From: Amphiura filiformis
Taxonomy: Eukaryota > Echinodermata > Ophiuroidea > Amphilepidida > Amphiuridae
Direction of reading: 5' to 3'
DNA: 64,000 nt
Assembly (NCBI RefSeq): GCF_039555335.1
Contig: NC_092647.1
Location: 13,933,594-13,997,593 of the forward strand
Positions 55,031-64,000 of this stretch are shown one piece after another. The notes below the pieces were generated by a model. It was not told the origin of the DNA. It did not search any database and was given only the letters and a program-made list of their open reading frames with translations. Position 1 is the first letter of the stretch; each line of letters opens with the position of its first letter. Both the position numbers and the translations under genes were made by a program.

Positions 55031-56049
55031 TAACATGCAAAGTGTGCTAACATGTTTCCAGGATTGTAGATACAATGCAACCATAGACTGTTGTCAATGT
55101 TGGAGATGCTGCAGACGGCGCCAGGAGACGGCGGCCATATTGAATTTCCAAATTGCAGCCAGGATTGTGTTAATTGAAATTGAGGTTATTATGTTAAATT
55201 ACACAAATAGATATAAAAGCAAAAGACCTCTAGTGTTGCAGGATCTAATTGTCTGGGACCCAGACAACATAACTTTACTTTGAACAGGTTTATAAACTTT
55301 AACATGATTAAAGGCTCTTTTGTTCTGTTACCCAGATCGCAAAACACCTGGTACCTGGCAATCTTTACCCCTGTGGACAATGGGGGAGACCAACATTTGA
55401 TTTATGCCTATAACTTTTTTTCTGAATCCTAATAATGAGATAAATACAATTAGATGGTTTTTTTCAACCCATCTTCGCCCAATAGAGGCCGTCAGCCTTT
55501 TCCGCGGGTTCCGCCATCTTGTGGGTACTGCCGTTCTGCATGTCATGCGTTATACATTACGCCCCCGATAACGCGGAAGTCGCAGCGCGTGACGCACCTT
55601 TTCAGTCAAGCGTCAATGCGGTGATCTTAGCAACAAATCACTCCGTACCCACAAGATGGCGGCGTTGACGTCACAATGACTTCCTCTATTGTGAAATTTA
55701 ATTCCTGCTACCATTTTTGCCATATGCAAATTAGCATTTTCCCTACTCCTTGTTTCTCCTGTTTTGATATGTTGTTGAGGAGGGTGGTTAGAGTCACTAG
55801 CAAGCAAAATCATTGTTCTAATTTTTTCTCCAGGTTTACCTATTATTTTCCTTGACTAGTCTAATATTAAATTGACTAGTCTAATATTGTATGGGGTTGT
55901 TCATCTGTCTTTACACCTCCTAAAGTGAAGCATTGTTGCCGTACATTAGCATTTATAAGACACATATTTCGTATGAATTTGTTCATGTGAATTAAGATAT
56001 AGTCTTTATTAATATTGGTTTATTACTGTATAAAATATTATGTGATTTG
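55031..56049. other. Third copy of the ZNF-D/H downstream region
   Basis: Positions 55070-55200 carry the gccagg...attgtg dispersed repeat. From 55230 the sequence follows 38500-39540 and 61405-62400 (ggatctaattgtctgggacc onward), with a 150-bp GC-richer patch of its own at 55485-55680. No gene is seen. Confidence 0.6.
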
Positions 56050-56770
56050 ATGTTACCAGACACTTTGAAGCCTTTATATATTTGTAACATAAGGTTTCTC
56101 TTTGGTATGGATTCGTTCATGATCTTTTCAAACTACATAACACCATGAAGCCTTTATTATAATATCGACATCGGTGTCACTCGCTTCTCACCACTGTGGC
56201 CGGGGTTCAATTCCCCGCGGCGCCACATGTCAGTTTGGTTGCCAATCCATGCTCGTCCTCGCAGGTTTTTCTCCGGGTGCTCCGGTTTTCCTCCTGCATC
56301 TAAAATCGGACCTCTTCCCATATCCCTGTCCCATCATATCCGGATGGCGTCCCTTAAATTTAGTAGCTTCTGAGCACTATTGGGATTAGCCTGGCTTCGA
56401 CCGAAATTTAAAAAAAAAAAGAAAAAAGAAAGAAGACATATGTAAGGTTTCTCTAGTGGTGTAGGTTCGTTCATGCTTTTTCAAGGTACCGGGCCGTGTA
56501 AAGCCTTTATTACAATGCTGACATCTGTAAGGCTTCTCTTTGGTATGGGTTCGTGTGTGTGTTTTTAAGTGCCAAGACTGTGTGAAGCCTTTATTACACT
56601 ATTGGCATATGTACGGTTTCTCTTCGTTTATGTCTTTTCAAGCGACCTGAATCTGCGAAGCATTTGTTACAGTATTGGCATATGTAAGGCTTCTCTTTGG
56701 TATGAATTCGTTTATGTCTTTTCAAGTCAACTGACTCTGCGAAGCATTTGTTGTAGGATTGAAATATGCA
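56050..56770 (-). pseudogene. ZNF-F: zinc-finger remnant split by a SINE
   Basis: Minus-strand finger and linker pieces (gaagcctttattacaatgct, gtgaagcctttattacacta) are present on both sides of a SINE at 56172-56434. Three or four finger units can be made out, all with frameshifts or lost ligands. It corresponds to the 3' end of the ZNF-D and ZNF-H arrays; no N-terminal module remains. Confidence 0.75.
56172..56434 (+). mobile_element. tRNA-derived SINE inserted in ZNF-F
   Basis: It has a B-box-like GGTTCAATTCC near 56200, a body with tttttctccgggtgctccgg and an A-rich tail (56408-56434). GACAT flanks it at 56167-56171 and 56435-56439. The finger sequence tattgacatatgtaagg is restored when the insert is removed. 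The tctccgggtgctccgg phrase is, from memory, widespread in animal SINEs. Confidence 0.8.
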
Positions 56771-57342
56771 TATGAAAAGGTTTGACTACGATTCTCTTAT
56801 AAATGCATCTACGCACAGTTTCCACCTCGATACACCCGAGCACACAGCGATTTCCAAGCACAGCGAGTCTAGACTCTACGCAGACTGTGTTTTACTACAC
56901 GGTTGAGTGCATAGCATCATAAGAGCTGTGTGATGTCTAGTGGAAAATAGAAAGCTGTGATTGTTTTTTGTCAAAACCTCAAGTGTTCCATTCATCCAAT
57001 CAGAATTTGTTTATATCGAACGAAAGCTAACACTTCCCCCTAAAACACTTTTTTCATTAGGTCAACAGATAACGCAATTGAATGTTTATAGCAAGGCGAA
57101 TGTGGTGTGGTAAATCTGTTGAAAACGACCTATCCCAGCACAATGTTTCACCAAAATGTAGGTTTCAAACCTCAAGTGCTCCTTACAATATTTTTCAAAT
57201 TTTATGTCATTTAATGAAAGGGTACACTTATATTGTCCATATACTAGCCTCTTTTTAATGAGCAATGTCCCAATTCTCTTTTAATTGCAAATCTTGGGCA
57301 AAATGTTACTATTTTTGCCTGTTTTGTCATACGGTTGTAAAT
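56771..57342. other. Intergenic DNA and ZNF-G 3' flank
   Basis: No gene is seen. From about 57095 it matches the ZNF-C downstream sequence at 32890 (ggtaaatctgttgaaaacga). Confidence 0.6.
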
Positions 57343-58524
57343 TCAATGAACTGTACCTTTGCTTACAATTGATATGTAAGGCTTCTCTTTCGTATGTATT
57401 CGTTCATGTTTTTTCAAGTTCCCTGACTGTGTGAAGCCTTTGTTGCAGTATTGGCAAGTGTAAGGCTTCACTTTTGTATGAATTCGTTCATGTGTTTTCA
57501 AGTTACTACACTGTGCAAAGCCTTTGTTGCAATATGAACATTTGTAAGGTATCTTTTTGGTGTGAATTCGTTCATGTTCATTCAAATTACTAGACCGTGT
57601 GAAGCCTTTATTACAGTATTGACATATGTACGGCTTCTCATTGGTATGGGTTCGTTCATGTGTTTTCAACTCACTAGACTGTGTGAAGCCTTTGTTGCAG
57701 TATTGGCATATGTAAGGCTTCTCTTTGGTATGGATTCGTTCATGTCTATTCAGGTTACTAGACTGTGTGAAGCCTTTATTACAGTATTGGCATATGTATG
57801 GCTTCCCTTTGGTATGAATTCGTTCATGTGTTTTCAAGGCACCTGACTCTGTGAAGCCTTTATTACAGTATTGACATTTGTAAGGCGTCTCTTTGGTATG
57901 GGTTCGTTCATGTCTTTTCAAGTTATTAAACTGTGTGAAGCCTTTATTACAGTATTGGCATACGTAAGACTTCTCTTTGGTATGAATTCGTTCATGTGTT
58001 TTCAAGTGACCTAACTGTGTGAAGCCTTTGTTACAGTATTGGCATATGTAAGGCTTCTCTTTGGTATGAGTTCGTTCATGTGCTTTCAAGTTACTAGACT
58101 GTGTGAAGCCTTTATTACAGTATTGGCATATGTAAGGCTTCTCTTTGGTATTCTGTTCTTGTACATTTACCTTACTCCTGATTGGAAACGTTTTCTCATA
58201 ATGTTCACCTTGGTAAAATGCCAATTGCGAATCGTTCTCATTCGTTTGTTTGCTTAATGGGTCATTTTCACCTGTCCATTGATCAAGAGAAGGTGACGTC
58301 TGAAAACCATCTATTCTGCTATCTTGGCTATTATTGGAGGTGTTTTTCTTTCTTCTTGGTATCGGTATCATCTTCTTCTTATAGTCATACCAGTATGTAC
58401 GAATCCACTGCTCATGATGACGTAGATGACGCAGATATCGATGATTGTTATTAAAGAACCTTCTGCAATATTTACACACGTGAGGCATCAGATACCCCCA
58501 TACTCGTGGCCTTCTTGGAAGCAT
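57343..58524 (-). CDS. ZNF-G: multi-C2H2 zinc-finger protein
   Basis: I place the start at MLPRRPRV (58524), giving 393 residues; the longer open frame reads back through the acceptor (58528-58527) into the intron. The N-terminal finger (CKYCRRFFNNNHRYLRHLRHHE) and the basic YWYDYKKKMIPIPRRKK are intact. Nine fully ligated fingers follow. It is the duplicate of ZNF-C, with the first ZNF-C finger missing and a few changes in helix residues (for example ESGYLKT in C against ESGALKT here). It is probably a nuclear DNA-binding protein. Confidence 0.88.
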   Translation of the reverse strand: MLPRRPRVWGYLMPHVCKYCRRFFNNNHRYLRHLRHHEQWIRTYWYDYKKKMIPIPRRKKNTSNNSQDSRIDGFQTSPSLDQWTGENDPLSKQTNENDSQLAFYQGEHYEKTFPIRSKVNVQEQNTKEKPYICQYCNKGFTQSSNLKAHERTHTKEKPYICQYCNKGFTQLGHLKTHERIHTKEKSYVCQYCNKGFTQFNNLKRHERTHTKETPYKCQYCNKGFTESGALKTHERIHTKGKPYICQYCNKGFTQSSNLNRHERIHTKEKPYICQYCNKGFTQSSELKTHERTHTNEKPYICQYCNKGFTRSSNLNEHERIHTKKIPYKCSYCNKGFAQCSNLKTHERIHTKVKPYTCQYCNKGFTQSGNLKKHERIHTKEKPYISIVSKGTVH

Positions 58525-58526
58525 TC

Positions 58527-60972
58527 CTGAAATGAATATTAAACATCGATTCATCGAATTAAGGCAAACATTGGCGAATCTTAGCAACCGCTGTCATTAT
58601 TGGCCTCTTCACTATTTCTATTTCAATTGAATTTTCCATCAATTTCAATTGATTCAAATTCAGTCAATTTATTTATTTTTTTCCCGATGTATTTTGTCAC
58701 GAAAAGTAACTAAAATTAGATCGCCATTTTGATGAACGATCAAAATAGCATTGCATGAGTCCAAGTTTTTTTTCCCGATGATGTATTTTGTCACGAAAAG
58801 TGACTAAAATTAGTTCGCCATTTAGATGACCAATCCAAAGAGCATTGCATGGGTCCAATGTTTTGTTTGTTTTTTTCTGTTTGTTTCTGGGTTTTTTTTT
58901 CAAATAACAATTCTAATCCAGGGACTATATTTAGGTATGCTAGGTGAATTCAAATTTGCCATCAAACTGCATCATTTTACATATCAAATTAAAGCCCTTG
59001 AGTAAAGAAAGCCAAAACTGAAAACATTTTTGTCATAGCACTTTCCGTAACAAAGTTACATCTTGTCAAAAATTGACTTTCATCAAAAAGATTCTGCTAG
59101 CAAAATTCCCCAAAACGGCATTTAGGGGTGTTTCTAGATCTTAGTCTCATGGCGATAGCAGCTTTTTTTAATGGAACTGCTATCAAAATCCCTCTAAAAT
59201 TCCATGTGCGGTTAGTTGTTTTTTTCCGATGATGTATTTTGTCACGAAAAGTGACTAAAATTAGTTCGCCATTTAGACGACCAATCCAAAGAGCATTGCA
59301 TGGGTCCAATGTTTTGTTTGTTTTTTTCTTCTTTTTTTTTCAGTTTTTTTTTCAAATAACAATTCTAGTCCAGGGACTATATTGGCCCGTGCCAATTAAT
59401 CGATGCATTCTGACTGACATTAGCCCTACACTACCGACCACTTTTAGATGAAATTGCACTAGGTTACCTTATAAATACGGCATGGTGCCACAATTAACCA
59501 TTAATCCAAACAATCAGTAATGCATAATAACCCATGTGACCTGCATGCATTGAATAGGCCCTATACATTTTATGCAAAACAAGTAAGCATAGACATAAAC
59601 GTCAATTATGACGGTAAATCATGCTAAGGTAAATGAAGGTAAAACATTAAGGAATTATGAAGGTAAAATAAACCCATGAGTCACAGTAAGTTACAAAACC
59701 CGGCATGCCAATATTATTAATTCCCAAAATTTGCTTCCATTAACTTTAAGTGTTGAAAGCACGCCTGGAAAATGTCCAAAATTTGACCAAAACAAGTTGA
59801 ATTCGCCAAGTTTCTAAGGGAGACGGGCTTTCCATAGTATCGCCGCCTTGACGCACGAAATGGGAAAATGGACCGGGAAATTTTAGAAAATTATGGCATT
59901 TTCAGATTTTCTATAGATAATTTTAAATAGAAATATTACGGGATCGATACACGTGAATTGCTATGCACGATTTTGATATCAGACGAAAATCTTCGGATAC
60001 AGGGTTAGAAAATGATGAATATCTCCCGCAAATGATTTTTTTCTCAAGAAACCAGATGTGGTCTCATACACTTGAAAATACGTGTTGAACAGATATGATA
60101 GTCGTTAGCGTGCGCTTTGAAAATTGGCCGTGCGCTTTGAACTCAAAATCTGACCAAAACTCTAATGTTATATTGCGTTGGTCCTGTATGGACTACAGCG
60201 AGCAGCTGGCTATAGCTGCACTCACTACTCAGTGGAGGCAGTATAACCATTGACCGCAATGTCGTATACAAACTTACTCACACAGCGAGAAATCAATTAC
60301 CCCGGCTATTGTCAGTAGCCTTAGTCAGGTCACTTCGCTAATTATGCATCTCATAAGGTCCGAATAAAATGGCCATGGGTGGCTGTGGATTCAACCTACC
60401 ATGGCGATTTCTACCATGAAGATATCGGGGCGATGTCACTGTGTGTTATACAGGATTATTGTCAGGTAATCCTAATAAACAAAAATCTTTTGTTATAATA
60501 CTGGTGATAGAAGAGTATGCTACCATATTCTTGAGACTCAACTTGTCAATTTTACCTGGTCGCATCGATCTCGCCTTTTATGAATAACCGTTAAAGGAAG
60601 TAATTCCACTAATTTAATTACGGATATTATGTAAATTTTTCGGATCATAACTTTAAGTATCATCCTACCGGAAGCACTATTGTTAATCATTCAAAATGAT
60701 AACGACAAGCATAAATAAATTCCAAACCATGTAACTTGTTCAACAATTTAATCTGCGCAGGACGCGTCACATTTTACCATACCCTATTTAACATTTGGAA
60801 AAATAACAGATTTTAAAATGTTAAACGGAAAGTTTAAATGTCGAGAAACGAACTTCATAGACTTCCTGTCATATCATATTTCTGTACCTGCTGTGGTTCC
60901 GCAATTTAATAATTTTCGAGAAATATTATTATGTTTGGAGCTAGCAGTTTAAATGAAGAAGGTGTTACTTAC
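58527..60972 (-). other. Inferred intron 1 of ZNF-G
   Basis: It runs from the donor GTAAGT (60972-60967) to the acceptor at 58528-58527, about 2.4 kb. The roughly 95-bp cacgaaaagtgactaaaatt repeat occurs at 58680-58870 and again at 59225-59320, with about 300 bp of other DNA between (58930-59225) that the ZNF-C intron lacks. No SINE of the tRNA-like family is present, unlike ZNF-C. Confidence 0.5.
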
Positions 60973-61335
60973 TTTAAAATAAAAGAACTCTTCTTGGCTA
61001 CAACTGTATGCAATCCACGCTTCTTTAATCTGATGCTCAAATCGTTAGTTATATATTGGTTCCAGGTTACGGGGCCGGGTTAATTCACCTTCTGACGATG
61101 AAGTTTGGTTGAAAATACAGTGTTCAATGAATATTCGAAGTAGAATCTCTCAATGTTATAATTATACTACTGATTATTGTAATGCGGATTTCTACTCGTA
61201 TATTCACCTTCTTCGATATCCAACTATGACCAAAGGTCGGGATCAAAGGTCGAATATTATGCAAAGAAATCAATCCATTTACGCATACAAAATTACCATT
61301 GAATCAGTTACGTAGTTGATTATTAAGTGATTTTC
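60967..61335 (-). promoter_or_regulatory. ZNF-G promoter/exon 1 module (copy 5)
   Basis: The donor GTAAGT is at 60972-60967. The conserved 26-bp block with two AAAGGTCG copies is at 61227-61252; ATGCAAAG follows. It is nearly identical to the ZNF-C module, as expected from the duplication. Function is inferred. Confidence 0.5.
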
Positions 61336-62389
61336 AAGTCTGGTTAACAGAAATAAAATATTTTTTCAGCGATATTTATGATTTTTGCCGAAGTGTGGCG
61401 GGATCTAATTGTCTGGGACCCAGATTACATGACTTTACTTTAAACAGGTTTATAAACTTAAACATGTTAAAGGCAGTGAGCGTTTGGCTCTTTTGTTCTG
61501 TTACCCGGGTAACGAAACACCTGATATATTGCACATCTCAGCCCCCTCAATAATTTTGGTGCAGGGGCTGGAATACCTTTCAGCCCCCCAATAATCCTAA
61601 GTGACGTTAAAAAAAAAGTATCATAAAATAGACGGAAAATTGGTGTTTTTGACCTATATTTTGCAAAAATCTTCAATTTTCAGCCCCCCCCCAAGTTGAA
61701 AATCTTATCTCCCTAAGCCAATGTTGCAAACTATTCTTTTTTACCCTATGGACAATGGTGGAGTCCAAAATTTGATTTATGCCTGTAACTCAAGAACTGC
61801 ACATCACATCGGAGATAGGTTAAACTATACGTTTTCTGAATCCTAATAATGTGAGAAATACAATTAGATGGTTTGTTTTTTCCATATTCGCCCAATTTTG
61901 AAATGATCCCTGCATTAGCGACCATTTTTGTTTTATAGAAATTAGCATTTTTCCCTACTTCCATTTTTCTCCTTTTTTGATATGTTGTTGAGGAAGGTTA
62001 CTAGCAACCAAAACCATTGATATTCCAAATTTGTAAACGATTACCCATTATTTTCCTTAAATTGACTTGTCTAATATTGTATGGGTTTGTTCATCTATCT
62101 TTATAATTGAAGACCCAATTACAAAGACTAGTTTGCGTCTGACGTCAGGGCAAAGGCGCGACGTGATTGGCTGTTGACCTGCACAGTACAGCATTTTGGT
62201 TGACAGGACGCCAAACACGCAAACTACGTAGTCTTTTTAATTCGGTCTTCAACAAGCCTCCTAATAGTGACGATTTGCTGCGTACATTAGCATTTAAAAG
62301 ATATCTCTAATGAATTTGTTCATGTCATTGAAGATAATTAATATTGGATTATTACTGTATTTTATTGATGTGATTTAAATTAACTGACA
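61336..62389. other. Triplicated intergenic DNA, no gene
   Basis: It aligns with 38446-39540. C runs near 61680-61690 mark the same decayed element as at 38820. Confidence 0.6.
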
Positions 62390-62595
62390 CTTTGAAGGTT
62401 TCTCTATGATATGGGCTCGGTTTATTTCAAACTACATAACACCATTAAGCCTTTATTGCAGTATTGACACATGTAAGGTTCCTCTAGTGGTATAGGTTCG
62501 TTCATGCTTTTTCAAGGTACCTTACTGCGTGAAGCCTTTATTGCAATGCTAACATCTGTAAAGATTCTCTTTAGTATGGGTTCGTGTATGTGTTT
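62390..62595 (-). pseudogene. Decayed fingers downstream of ZNF-H
   Basis: Finger and linker traces (aagcctttattgcagtattg, gtgaagcctttattgcaatg) remain with stops and indels. The same decay is seen below ZNF-D. Confidence 0.65.
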
Positions 62596-64000
62596 TTAAG
62601 CTCCAAAACTGTGTGAAGCCTTTATTACAGTATTGGCATATGTAAGGCTTCTCTTTCGTATGAATTCGTTCATGTATTTCAAGTCACCAGACTGTGCGAA
62701 GCATTTGTTGCAGTATTGGCATATGTATAGGTTTCTCTTTCGTATGATGAATTCGTTCATGTTTTTTCTCAAGTTACCTGACTTTGTAAAGCCTTTGTTG
62801 CAATATTGGCATATGTAAGGTGTCTTTTTGGTGTGAATTCGTTCATGTTCTTTCAAATGACCTGATTCTGTGAAGCCTTTATTACAGTATTGACAGTTGT
62901 AAGGTTTCTCTTTGGTATGGGTTCGTTCATGTATTTTCAACTTACTAGACTGTGTGAAGCCTTTGTTGCAGTATTGGCATATGTAAGGCTTTTCTTTGGT
63001 ATGAGTTCGTTCATGTATTTTCAAGTGACCTGACTGTGCGAAGCCTTTGATGCAATACTGGCATTTGTAAGGCTTCTCTTTCGTATGAATTCGTTCATGA
63101 AGTTTCAAGTAACGAGAATGTGTGAAGCCTTTATTGCAGTATTGGCATATGAAGGGCTTCTCTTGGATATGAATTCGTTCATGTGTTTTTAAGTTAGATG
63201 ATACTGCGAAGCCTTTATTACAGTACTGACATATGTAAGGCTTCTCTTTGGTATGGGTTCGTTCATGTCCTTTCAAGTTACTTGACACTTTGAAGCCTTT
63301 ATTGCAGTATTGGCATATGTAAGGCTTCTCATTGGTATGGGTTCGTTCATGTCTTTTCAAGTCACCTGACTGTGTGAAGCCTTTATTACAGTATTGACAT
63401 ATGTAAGGCTTCTCTTTGGTACGCATTCGTTCATGTGTTTTCAATTCACAAGACTGTTTGAAGCCTTTATTACAGTATTGGCATATGTAAGGCTTCTCTT
63501 TGGTATGAATTCGTTCATGTGCTTTCAAGTTACTAGACTGTGTGAAGCCTTTATTGCAATACTGACATTTATAAGGCTTCTCTTTGGTATGGATCCGTTC
63601 ATGTGCTTTCACGTTACTAGACCGTGTGAAGCCTTTATTACAGTATTGACATATGCAGGGCTTCTCTTTGGTATTTTGTTCTTGTACATTTACCTCACTC
63701 CTGATTGGAAACATTTTCTCATAATGTTGACCTCGGTAAAATGCCAATTGTGAATCGTTCTCATTCGTTTGTTTGCTTGATGTGTCATTTTCACATGTCC
63801 ATTCATCAAGAGATGGTGATATCAGAGAACCATGTCTTCTGTTATCTTGGCTATTATTGGAGGTGGTTTTCTTTCTTCTTGGTATCGGTATCATCTTCTT
63901 CTTATAGTCATACCAGTATGTACGAATCCACAGCTCATGATGACGCAGATGACGCAGATATCCAGGATTATTATTAAAGAACCTTCTGCAATATTTACAC
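62596..64000 (-). CDS. ZNF-H: multi-C2H2 zinc-finger protein, N-terminus beyond the window
   Basis: The frame is open to the right edge, where it reads CKYCRRFFNNNPGYLRHLRHHE and YWYDYKKK, so only about 15 N-terminal residues are missing. Ten C2H2 fingers are readable in frame before a small insertion near 62765; nine are intact and the third (CELKTHERMR) lacks its last His. After the insertion the frame leaves the finger pattern (NLRKNMNEFIIRK), returns for one finger core ([15 protein letters not shown]) and ends in non-finger sequence. The C-terminus is therefore degraded. Whether it is expressed depends on a promoter outside the window. It is the longer duplicate of ZNF-D. Confidence 0.82.
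   Translation of the reverse strand, partial: CKYCRRFFNNNPGYLRHLRHHELWIRTYWYDYKKKMIPIPRRKKTTSNNSQDNRRHGSLISPSLDEWTCENDTSSKQTNENDSQLAFYRGQHYEKMFPIRSEVNVQEQNTKEKPCICQYCNKGFTRSSNVKAHERIHTKEKPYKCQYCNKGFTQSSNLKAHERIHTKEKPYICQYCNKGFKQSCELKTHERMRTKEKPYICQYCNKGFTQSGDLKRHERTHTNEKPYICQYCNKGFKVSSNLKGHERTHTKEKPYICQYCNKGFAVSSNLKTHERIHIQEKPFICQYCNKGFTHSRYLKLHERIHTKEKPYKCQYCIKGFAQSGHLKIHERTHTKEKPYICQYCNKGFTQSSKLKIHERTHTKEKPYNCQYCNKGFTESGHLKEHERIHTKKTPYICQYCNKGFTKSGNLRKNMNEFIIRKRNLYICQYCNKCFAQSGDLKYMNEFIRKRSLTYANTVIKASHSFGA

Overview
The window is eukaryotic, from an animal nuclear genome. It has intron-bearing C2H2 zinc-finger genes, LINE and SINE retrotransposons, many short inverted-repeat DNA elements (MITEs), large minisatellites and AT-rich intergenic DNA. 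Short TTAGGG-like runs and the mix of CR1/L2-like and L1/Tx1-like LINEs with tRNA-derived SINEs would suit a marine invertebrate, perhaps a deuterostome such as an echinoderm or hemichordate. That is inference; the sequence does not fix the species.

The only convincing host genes are one family of zinc-finger genes, all on the minus strand, here named ZNF-A to ZNF-H. Five look intact: A (1600-3120), B (22384-23553), C (33186-34445), E (47218-48369) and G (57343-58524). H (62596-64000) runs off the right edge. D (39590-40714) is a pseudogene and F (56050-56770) is a remnant split by a SINE. The proteins share an N-terminal module: one divergent, correctly spaced C2H2 finger, then a basic stretch and a Ser/Asn/Gln-rich linker. 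After it come 9-12 nearly identical 28-residue fingers of the form [21 protein letters not shown], joined by TKEKP rather than the usual TGEKP. I see no KRAB, BTB or SCAN domain.

Each coding exon starts two bases after a conserved splice acceptor in A, B, C, G and probably in H; in E the start has moved downstream. About 2-4 kb upstream of A, B, C, E and G lies a repeated module with a conserved splice donor (GTAAGT or GTGAGT, minus strand). Beyond the donor is a 26-bp block with two AAAGGTC copies and an octamer-like ATGCAAA(T/G). I read this as promoter plus non-coding exon 1, with the intron between it and the coding exon filled by SINEs and MITEs. Pseudogene D has lost this module.

B-C-D (about 22-41 kb) and E-G-H (about 47-64 kb) are two copies of a segmental duplication offset by about 23-25 kb. 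Both copies also carry a composite minisatellite region: a 36-bp unit with a palindrome, then a 51-bp unit, a spacer and a 14-bp unit. The 51-bp array is about 39 units in one copy and about one in the other.

By region: 1-1.4 kb holds half a foldback element and a cluster of kappaB-like motifs. 1.4-7 kb is ZNF-A with its intron and promoter. 7-17.7 kb has no genes, an L1/Tx1-like LINE remnant with an 18-bp target duplication, MITEs and nested inverted repeats. 17.8-21.9 kb holds minisatellites and a frameshifted CR1/L2-like LINE. 22-64 kb is the duplicated zinc-finger region.
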